Both the position numbers and the translations under genes were made by a program. This document shows, piece after piece, positions 24,134 to 32,599 of a stretch of DNA of 64,000 nucleotides. Origin of the DNA: Cryptomeria japonica (Eukaryota; Streptophyta; Pinopsida; Cupressales; Cupressaceae). Position 1 is the first letter of the stretch; the number at the start of each line of letters is the position of its first letter. The stretch is taken from contig NC_081411.1 of NCBI RefSeq assembly GCF_030272615.1, positions 44,157,517-44,221,516 of the forward strand, read 5' to 3'. Below the pieces are notes generated by a model. That model saw nothing but the letters and a program-made list of their open reading frames with translations. It ran no database searches and had not been told where the DNA came from.

Positions 24134-24355
24134 GTGTCGGATTCTGGAGGCCTTGTTCTTACTGCAAATTTTTCCTTTAAATCTGATGGGAAGAATAAGA
24201 AGAAACAACCAAGTGTGGATGGTGATAATATCTTGAATCTGTTGCACAACTCCGATCCGATTAAAGTTGAGCTCAATCGCCTCGAAAATGAATATCACCT
24301 CAAAAATCAAACTTGCAAAAAATTCAACGAAAATCGTGAAAGTTTGGACACATGA
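24134..24355 (+). pseudogene. MAP70-like N-terminal fragment
   Basis: Open frame with SGGLVLTANFSFKSDGK, then the word ILNLLHNSDPIKVELNRLEN. The latter closely matches the start of the coiled-coil region of plant microtubule-associated protein 70 (NLLHGSDPVKVELNRLENEV). MAP70 proteins bind cortical microtubules and are about 600 residues; here similarity stops after roughly 55 residues and the frame ends. There is no in-frame ATG: the frame is open from about 24,104 after a TGA, and the first likely codon is GTG. It may be a truncated pseudogene, or a first exon whose partners lie outside the window. The copia dimer inserted about 170 bp upstream. Confidence 0.55.
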
Positions 24356-25319
24356 GATCATCCTGATCATCTTGCATCCAGTTTCCTGCAGTGCCAATAG
24401 TTGATGGGAAAAAATAGACTGTCCATTTCATATAGGAGATGCCTTCGGCAAAAAATAAATAATTAACAAAAAAAATTAATTACGTCGAGAGGCGTTCCTA
24501 TACAGTCGTAGCAGGGGGAGTGAAGGATAGAGTAAAATGAGAATATTCTATGTAAACCTTAAAGAAAACCAAAATGTGATGGAAGACCAAGCACCACCTA
24601 AAGTTGCATGGACCATAATGTAAAACTGTTCACATGCCTTGTCTATGCCTCCAAAGATATGATTCGACCGTTATAATTGAAAACAACAGTTACATGCAAC
24701 GATTGGAAAGAAGAACTACAAATGCATTTGTGAATGTTCCTACAACATTCCACATATGTATTGGCAAAGGAAATGTTAGGAAAAAGGCCTACAATTTGAA
24801 TTTACACAAGCCAATAATCTACTACGGAAAGAAGATTGCTCTGTAATCTCCACAACCATTTCTATAGATCGCCCTAAGTTGGTGACCTCAACGAAACTTG
24901 ATCTGAGACCTCAGGTACAAACTTATCTATCATCAATAATTTATTTCCAGCCCTGCATAGACATATCTCAATATCAACATTTTTTATTATCATATGTATG
25001 CAGCAATGCCAATACTGACATTATCTTGAATTCCTCTAGATATCCTCTGCATTGCATTACCAATAGTAGAATTTGCTTCTCTGTGTTCTTCTTTAATCAC
25101 CTGTGCAATAATCAAAATAGAATACGAGTTTCCATTGTTTTAATTTTATGCAAATGGGAGGGATGTAGTTGTAATCTGCGAGATGTTCAATAGAGAGTGT
25201 GAGTATTCATCGATGTTGCAGCTCATCATAACTCTATTTTTTTCTCTTTAACTAAATTATTTGCTACACATTTTGACTGCAAATCTTCTATTTAGCCACT
25301 GCATGATAATGGTAGGGTA
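24356..25319. other. Intergenic DNA with a dispersed repeat
   Basis: No coding domain recognised. The stretch 24476-24600 has an inverted counterpart near 39.2-39.35 kb (see next entry). Confidence 0.45.
24476..24600 (+). repeat. Dispersed repeat, copy A
   Basis: Contains ATTACGTCGAGAGGCGTTCC, TATACAGTCGTAGCAGGGGG and GAGTGAAGGATAGAGTAAAA, then GAGAATATTCTATGTAAACC. The reverse complement of about 39,220-39,352 gives the same order with about 80-85% agreement by eye. Family unknown; it could be an end of an undescribed transposon. Confidence 0.6.
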
Positions 25320-25619
25320 AAATTTAAAAGATTTATTTTTTCCCTTTCTTTTGAAGAGATAAATGTTATAAAAAAAGTCACTTTTTAAATGTTAGTTAAA
25401 ATTATTTTTTTAGACATTAGATTATTGTGAATTTTATTACTATTTTTTTTATATATTTGAAATTAATCTACATTAATTTAGTTTATTATGGAGAAAAAAA
25501 TTAATTAAAAAAAAATTATGATTTTGTTTAAATTCAATTATTCAATTTTAGACTCTCTTAAATTTGATGATAATAATCTTACTAATCTTTGTAAATCTCA
25601 AAAATCAATTATAAATTAT

Positions 25620-26478
25620 TTCTTTCTAAAATTAAGATTTAGTTTAATTTTAGATTTTGAAATGATTTGCATGTAAAAAGATGAAATAAAATAGAAATTT
25701 TGTTGATGTATTTAGAAAAATATAGAAAATTTCCATTTAAATCTAGATTTTAGTTTTAAAAAATAAAATAAAATAAAAAATTATTTTAGAATTTGTAGTG
25801 ATTTGCATGCAAAAAGGAAAATAGAATAGAAATCTTATTTATATATCTACAATTTTTTTAGAAATAATCTATTTATATCTAGATTTTATTTTTAAATTTA
25901 TTGTAAAACTAATTGTTGATTCAATTTAAAAAATCCCAAAAAAATAATTGAGTTTAATTTTAGAAATTGAATTGATTTACATGCAAAAAGAAAAAATAGA
26001 ATAGAAATGTTGCTTATATATCTAGATTAATTTCTATTTTTAAAAATTTTCTTTCTAAAAAAAGATTTAGTTTAATTTTAGATTTTGAAATGATTTGCAT
26101 GTAAAAAGATGAAATAAAATAGAAATTTTGTTGATGTATTTAGAAAAATATAGAAAATTTCCATTTAAATCTAGATTTTAGTTTTAAAAAATTAAAAAAT
26201 AAATTTTAAATTATTTGAGAATTTGCAGTGATTTGCATGCAAAAAGGAAAATAGAATAGAAATCTTATTTATATATCTACAATTTTTTTAGAAATATTTT
26301 ATTTATATCTAGATTTTTTTTTTAAATTTATTGTAAACCTAATTGTTGATTCAGTTTAAAAAATAAAAAATAATAATTGAGTTCAATTTTAGAAATTGAA
26401 TTGATTTACATGCAAAAAGAAAAAATAGAATAGAAATGTTGCTTATATATCTAGATTAATTTCTATTTTTTAAAAATT
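25620..26478. repeat. AT-rich satellite, 429-bp unit in two copies, each a trimer
   Basis: Two head-to-tail 429-bp copies (25620-26048 and 26049-about 26478), very similar by eye. Each holds three diverged about 143-bp subunits, recognisable by the words GATTTGCATGTAAAAAGATG, GATTTGCATGCAAAAAGGAA and GATTTACATGCAAAAAGAAA. The layout is that of a small higher-order satellite. Confidence 0.8.
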
Positions 26479-26479
26479 T

Positions 26480-27055
26480 CACAAGTAAAAGGATACTATT
26501 TAAAATTAGTTGATTTATGCTAATACCTACACAACATAAGTTTAACTTCAGTTCAAAAATGTATAATAATATATTTTATATGAATAAATATAATAAAAAA
26601 AAGAAATATCAAATTAATATTTGATAATATTCATTTACTATTATTATTTAGTGTAAAAGTATTACTTTATTTTACTTTAAAGTTATTTATAACAAATATA
26701 GATTATAATATAAATACCATAATATGTTCTCTAATTATTTTTAAAACATTAGGATCCTTAAATTAATGGTTTCATTTGTTTAGAAGTTAGTAAAAGGGAG
26801 CATTGATAATCTATACTTAGAATAGTCATGTATTATTATTTCCTTTTGATATTTGACAACGAACTTAGAGAGTATATGGATTTATATTATGAACCACTTT
26901 AATCAATGTAAGATTGTCATATTATGCATCTTAAAATATGAAATCATATATGAGAAGAAAAAAAGAAAGCATATATGAGAAGCACATCAAAGATTTACAA
27001 TACTTTTACATAAAGTATTTTTAGTTATTATGAGGAGAACATCAAAGATTTGTAG
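26480..27055. other. AT-rich spacer
   Basis: No gene or transposon end seen between the satellite and the CCCTAA array. A short direct repeat (GAGAAG/CACATCAAAGATTT) occurs at about 26,975 and 27,030. Confidence 0.4.
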
Positions 27056-27059
27056 GCCT

Positions 27060-29830
27060 ATTGCAATGACCTTGAATCTATTTATTAACTAAATCCTAAT
27101 ACTTATTGTAAAGCCAACTCTAACTATAATTCAAATCCTAACCCCAATTTTATCTTTAAACTTAACCCTAATCCTAACCATAATTCTATCTATAACCATA
27201 ACCTAAATCTATTTCTATATGATATTGTAACTCTAATCATAAAATTGAATCTACCTATAATTCAAACCCTAACCTCAACCCTATTTTTATCTTTAACTCT
27301 AACCCTTACCCCCATCGTCCTAACCCTAACACTAAAAGTTAACCATGAACCTAATCTTAACCCTTATCCTAACATAAATCCTAACCATAAACATAATCAT
27401 AAATTTACTAATCTTAAACATAATACTAACCCTAACCCTAACCAATATGCTAATATTAACCCTAAACCATTATCTTACTCATAACCCTAACCTTGATGTA
27501 AACCCCCAACACTAAACCCTAACCCTAAACTTTATCGCTAACCCTAACCCTAACCCTAACCCTAACCCTTATCCTAATGTAAACCCTAACCCTAACCCTA
27601 AACATATTACTAAATCTAACCATAACCATTATGTATATCCTAATGCTAACCATAACCATAACCCTAAACCTAAGGTCCTAACCATAATGTTTATCCTAAC
27701 CATTATCCTAATCCTAACCTTAAGTCATTATCGTAATCATAACCCCAACCCTTACCCTAACTCTAACCATGGTATAAAACCTAACTTGAACCATAGCCAT
27801 GATGCAAACTCTAACTCTAAACATAATCCTAACCATAACCCTAAATAATCCTAACCCTAACCCTAAATATTCCTAAACCTAAACCATTATCTTACTCATG
27901 ACCCTAACCATGATGTAAATGCTAACCTGGTCATGACATAAACCTCAACCCTAGCCATAATATTAACCATAACACTAAACTCTAACCCTAAAATCTAATG
28001 CTAACCCTAACCCTAACCCTTACCCTAACCACAATCATAAACCCTAACCCCAAACATTATACTAACCATGAAACTCACCATGATGTATATCTTAATGCTA
28101 ACATTAACCATAACCCAAACCATATTTTTAACCCTAACCATTATCCTAATCTTAACCCTAAACCATTGTCTTACTCATAACCCTAACCATGATGTAAACT
28201 CTAACTCGACCATGATGTAAAGCCTACCCCTTACCCTCATGGTCCTAACCATAACACTAAAAGATAACCATGACCCTAATCTTAACCCTTATCCTAATGT
28301 AAATCCTAACCATAAACATAATCATAAATCCTAACCTTAAACATAATACTAACCCTAACCCTAACCCTAACCATGATGTATATCCTAATGCTAACCATAA
28401 CCCTAACCATTATATTAATCTTAACCCTAAACCAAATTATCTTCTAGTACTCATAACCCTAAATTTGATATAAACTCTAAACATAATTGTAACACTAATA
28501 ATAAACCCTAACCCTAACCATAAGGCTAACCCTAAATTTGATATAAATTCTAAGCATAATTGTAACACTAACAATAAACACTAACCCTAGCCATAAGCTT
28601 AACCTTAACACTAAAACCTATCCCTAACCCTAACCCTAACCCTAACCCTAAAATTGAGATAAACTCTAAGCATAATTGTAACAATAACAATAAACCCTAA
28701 CCATAAACTTAACACTAACACTAAACCCTAAATTTGATATAAACTCTACACATAATTGTAACACTAACAATAAAACATAATCCTAACCATAAAATTGGCC
28801 CTAACACTAAACCCTAACGATAACCCTAACCCTAACCCTAACCCTAACCCTAATTGTAATCCTTAACCGTAACCCTAACCACAATCCTAAACCTAAACGA
28901 AACCCTAATCTTGAAGCTAACCCTAACCATGATATAACCCTGACCATTATCATAACTTTAACCCTGAAACCTAATCCTAATCATAACCCTTAACCCTAAC
29001 CCTAACCATGATGTAAACCCTAACCCTAGCGATAATCCTAGCCATAATTGTAACCCTAAGCATAACCATAAACTTAACCTTGACTCCAACCCCAACCATG
29101 ATATAAACCATAACCCTAACCATAATTCTAAACCTTAACCCTAACCTAACCATAACCATAACCATAAACCCTAACCCTAACAATAATCCTAACCATAACC
29201 CTAACTCTAACCATAGCTCAAAATCTATCCCTGATCCTAAGAATAAATCCTATATATAATCCTTATCCTAATCTTAAACCCTAACCTAAACCATAACCTT
29301 AATCTTATAATTCTAACCCTGACCCTAACCCTTTTCTATCCCCAACCCTAATCCTAACCCAAACCCTAACTCTTATAGCTATCATCACATACTATCTTTG
29401 ATTGCAATCTTAACCCTAACCCTAACCCTAACCCTAATCTTAATTATAATTCTAACCCTAACCCTAACCCTAATCCTAATTTTATTTATAATTAATGATT
29501 ATAATATTTAACCTTAACCCTAATTACAACCAATAAGTTTAACTCCAATCCTAACTCTTACCCCAACCCCAACCCTAATCCTAAGTATAATACTAACCCT
29601 CATTATAATTATAACTCTAACCCTCATTATATTTATATCTCTAATGCAAAACCTAATCCTAAGTATAAACCTAACTATGATATTAGCCTTAACCCTAACC
29701 CTAATCTTCAACTAAAACCCATCATAATTTTTATTCTATCATGATCATAATCTTATCTATTACCATAGCCCCACCCCTAACCATAATCCTAACCCTAACT
29801 CTAACCAAGATTTAAACCCCGACCCTCATA
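27060..29830. repeat. Degenerate telomere-like array, CCCTAA strand
   Basis: About 2.8 kb built of the 6-mer CCCTAA and variants (CCATAA, TCCTAA, CTCTAA). Short perfect runs occur, for example near 27,540-27,566, 28,625-28,648 and 28,825-28,850. The period is 6 bp, the TTAGGG type, not the 7-bp TTTAGGG type usual in plants. Longer internal repeats are visible: a word AAATTTGATATAAACTCTAA plus GCATAATTGTAACACTAA occurs about four times between 28,460 and 28,790. Open frames here are repeat artefacts. Confidence 0.85.
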
Positions 29831-30229
29831 TTATACACTTAATGACTATAAAACGATATTACAATTTTAAAATAAGAATATAATAGTATTATACTTATCA
29901 TATAACACTCTATCAATATGATATTACCAATAAAACTATAAAAAAAATATTATCTAAAAATAATTTAAAATAATAATATAATAGATTTAAAATATTTCAA
30001 ATTTATATTATGAATGTTATTTTCAATAAATTATAAAATAATATCATAATAATCAAAACAATATAAATTAATAATAATAGTATTTTATAATATTATTACA
30101 CAAACAAATAGAAAATAATAATAATTGCAATAATAATATTACATATTATTGCAACAAACATGAATAATATAATATTATATAGTTCTATTTTGATTTTTTT
30201 ATTGTTTTCCATGTCGTGCCGCGACTGCT
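29831..30229. other. AT-rich junction of the left array
   Basis: AT-rich DNA containing one arm (29954-30002) of an inverted repeat whose partner is at 32502-32550. No genes. Confidence 0.6.
29954..30002 (+). repeat. Inverted-repeat arm at inner edge of left array
   Basis: 49 bp starting CTAAAAATAATTTAAAATAA. The reverse complement of 32502-32550 matches at 48 of 49 positions. Both arms lie at the TIR-facing edge of a telomere-like array. Confidence 0.85.
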
Positions 30230-30357
30230 ACTAGCTTACATATATTTGATTTTAATCAAATATATATATATAATACGCCTAGAGATATCCTTCTCGCGGC
30301 GCCTCTCTTTATCATGTACCCCGAACTCTAATAGGCGCCTATAGAAAGATATCTCTC

Positions 30358-30407
<50 letters not shown>

Positions 30408-30432
30408 ATTAATCAAATATATGTAAGCTAGT
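30230..30432. repeat. Foldback element with perfect 22-bp arms and an (AT)n run
   Basis: ACTAGCTTACATATATTTGA plus TT at 30230-30251 has an exact reverse complement at 30411-30432. Inner, weaker pairing involves CGCCTAGAGATATCC and GATATCTCTCG. The 159-bp centre contains GGCGCC twice and an (AT)n microsatellite (about 30,361-30,404). A third related arm (ATCTTACATATATTTGATT) lies at 32,472. It could be a small foldback MITE. Confidence 0.75.
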
Positions 30433-30515
30433 TAAAAAAGAACGATAACTGAAATTTTTAAAATCAAAATTAGAAAACCTCATCCAAAATAAATGGAATT
30501 CAATACTTCCTTGTC

Positions 30516-31003
30516 TTGTAAATTTAAAGGAAAGGACAGAAATACGTAAAGAAAGGAATATGTGGGCTCCTTGTTTACAGTCACGTATTGAGAAGAGATG
30601 TCTCAAACAGCGTAAGGAAATAATAATAATATAAATTTATAAAATTACTATAAACTTTTAATATTGAAATAATTTTCTCACAATTAATTATATTCAACAC
30701 AACCACCTGTCGCTATTTCTTTCCACTAATGTCACGTCCAACTCTTGTTTCTGACGACATTCAGATTCCACAAGATATTTTGGTACCGCCGGGCTAAATT
30801 TGTCGTGTAAATTTCAAGGAAAGGGGAGAAACGACTTAAAGAAAAGAAATCTGTGGGCCCTCTTACAGGGATGCCTCTCACTTGTTTGCTATCACGCATA
30901 GAAAAGTCAGTCTGAAACCGCGTAAAGAAAGAATTCTGTGGGCTCTTTTACCACCGTGTTTCTCACATTCAGAAAAGGGATGCCTCTCACTTGTTCGCTA
31001 TCC
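30516..31003 (+). promoter_or_regulatory. Direct repeats upstream of the TIR exon
   Basis: A unit containing GTAAATTTAAAGGAAAGG, then TAAAGAAAGGAAT and TGTGGGCTCC occurs at 30516-30580 and 30806-30866, with a partial third copy at 30919-30952. The word GGGATGCCTCTCACTTGTT occurs at 30869 and 30977. These sit 300-800 bp upstream of the TIR ATG, where a promoter would lie. Function is inferred from position only. Confidence 0.45.
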
Positions 31004-31109
31004 GTTGGTCATGTTTACACCTATCCCCTGCTCACGCGTTTTCGCACAGACGCCTTCCCTGTTCTTTCCCCGCCTCACCTCTTCCACGCATTATTTCTAC
31101 TCACTTGTC

Positions 31110-31221
31110 CACGATCTTTCTTTATTCGCTCGTTTTAACCTTTCTGTCTGTGTGTGCTTCTCTTTCACGACCTTTCTTTATTCACTGGTTTTATCCTTTC
31201 TGTATGTGTGTGCTTCGCCAT
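31110..31221 (+). repeat. 56-bp tandem duplication in the putative 5' leader
   Basis: CACGATCTTTCTTTATTCGC at 31110 recurs as CACGACCTTTCTTTATTCAC at 31166, each followed by CTTTCTGT and a TGTGTGTGCTTC word. Pyrimidine-rich, just upstream of the TIR ATG. Confidence 0.75.
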
Positions 31222-31303
31222 TCTTATCAGTTATCTGGCAAAACCCAAACCCACTTTCATTCATTTCTCTTGTTTGCTTGACTTTCTCTTCCTTTGTATT
31301 CCA

Positions 31304-31938
31304 ATGGCAACAGCAGAGCATTTATACCCATTTGCTCAGGATTTCATATTAATCACGGTCCTAACTGTAGCTTTTATCCTTTTTTTGTATCTATTACAAA
31401 GGTATTCTTGGCTTCGCCATTCTGGAAAACACACAGCTGTGCAGAGAGACAATGCCTTTGAGGAAATCGCACCACCATCTACATCCGCATCAAAGAAACT
31501 GCCCTTCGATGTGTTCATTAATCATCGTGGTCCTGACACAAAACATACTCTGGCCTCTTCTATTTACAGTACCCTCCATGGCATGGGACTCCAAGTTTTC
31601 CTGGATAAAGAGGTGCTTGAACTGGGTGATAGCATACCATCTGAAATAGAAGAGGCCATGCGCACCTCTTTCCTTCATATTGCCATACTTTAGCCCAACT
31701 ATGCCCAATCTCCCTGGTGTTTGGCCGAGCTGTCATTTATGCTCAAAACCGGCAGCACAGTCATTCCCGTGTTCTACAATGTTGACCCCAGTGATGCCCG
31801 CTTCCTGAAAAGATCTTTTGCTGTTGCATTTGCCGACCACGAAAGGAAGAAGAGATATACTCCAGAGAAGCTCAAGGATTGGAAAGAGGCACTCCAAAAA
31901 GTTTCGTATCTTTCTGGCGAAATCCTGAAGGACGAGGA
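31304..31938 (+). CDS. TNL exon 1: N-terminal membrane segment and TIR domain, with internal stop
   Basis: ATG at 31304 in a good context (CCAATGGC). Residues about 14-31 (FILITVLTVAFILFLYLL) form a hydrophobic segment that could be a signal anchor. The TIR domain starts near residue 66 (FDVFINHRGPDTKHTLASS) and includes LGDSIPSEIEEA and SPWCLAELSFML, whose Glu is the NADase catalytic position in the TIR family. TIR domains of plant NLRs cleave NAD+ to trigger immune signalling. Codon 130 (31691-31693) is TAG where relatives have Ser (AI-stop-PNYAQSPWC). The frame is otherwise open to the end. The exon ends in phase 2 at a consensus donor (GA, then GTAAGT at 31939). Confidence 0.8.
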
Positions 31939-32041
31939 GTAAGTAGCAATCATTCTGTACCCTTTGTCAAATCAAATGAAATCTTATGCACCCACTTCTT
32001 TTCTAACCACAGCATGGAATGAATTGTTTTTGTTTTGTAAG

Positions 32042-32167
32042 GATGAAAGTGGAAAGCCATTCATTCCAGAAGTATTTCCGCTACATGAAAAATTTCTTTG
32101 CTGATGCATTCGCGGCGCACGAAAGGAAGAAGAGATCTATTCCAGAAAAGCTGAAGGATTGGAAAGA
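32042..32167 (+). CDS. Duplicated partial TIR exon (phase 2-2 cassette)
   Basis: 126 bp, open in the frame set by exon 1, with an acceptor (TTTTGTAAG before it) and a GTAAGT donor after it. Its second half (FADAFAAHERKKRSIPEKLKDW) is a copy of the end of the TIR domain in exon 1 (FAVAFADHERKKRYTPEKLKDW). Both donors are followed by similar intron sequence (GTAAGTAGCAATCATTCT and GTAAGTACCAATCATTCT), so exon end and splice site were duplicated together. Length divisible by three and matching phases mean that inclusion or skipping leaves the frame unchanged. Whether it is used is unknown. Confidence 0.55.
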
Positions 32168-32590
32168 GTAAGTACCAATCATTCTATCTCCTGTCATATC
32201 ATACGAATACAAAATCTATTCTTAAAATACTTGGTTAAGTATTTTTTTCTAACCTAGCTTTATAAGTATTTTCTGTAATTGTTTTGGAAAAGCTGTGTTT
32301 AATTGTGTTGATATTTAATAGACTTTTGATATTGTTTTAATTCTATATAAGTTCTGTTTAATTATATCAGGGATTGTTTTTGTGATGGATAATTGTGGAA
32401 ATAGGCATTTATAGTGACCTGAAACATATCTATATATAGATTATTTTGTTTTATTATGGTTGTTGTATTACTATCTTACATATATTTGATTATATATATA
32501 TATTTGAAATATTTCAAATCTATTATATTATTATTTTAAATTATTTTTAGTTATAATATTATTAAATGTATTATTAAATAACTAATTAGA
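32168..32590. other. Intron-like AT-rich DNA with inverted-repeat arm
   Basis: Begins at the GTAAGT donor after the cassette. Contains the foldback-arm relative at 32,472 and the 49-bp inverted-repeat arm 32502-32550, then leads into the TTAGGG array. Confidence 0.55.
32502..32550 (-). repeat. Inverted-repeat arm at inner edge of right array
   Basis: Partner of 29954-30002, 48 of 49 bases when reverse-complemented. Confidence 0.85.
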
Positions 32591-32599
32591 TATAAAGTT

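Noticed and set aside
24052-24397. Minus-strand frames overlapping the MAP70-like fragment
   Set aside because: Shadow frames; the plus strand carries the recognisable motif.
27245-29711. Several open frames such as Leu-Thr-Leu-Thr or Met-Val-Arg repeats
   Set aside because: Translations of CCCTAA/TTAGGG repeats.
31154-31303. Longer version of the TIR frame starting at GTG
   Set aside because: GTG is not a usual plant start. ATG 31304 has a good context and gives the family-like N-terminus; the upstream part contains the 56-bp duplication.
30882-31352. A 156-codon frame overlapping the TIR start
   Set aside because: It runs out of frame with the TIR exon and consists of the pyrimidine-rich repeats.
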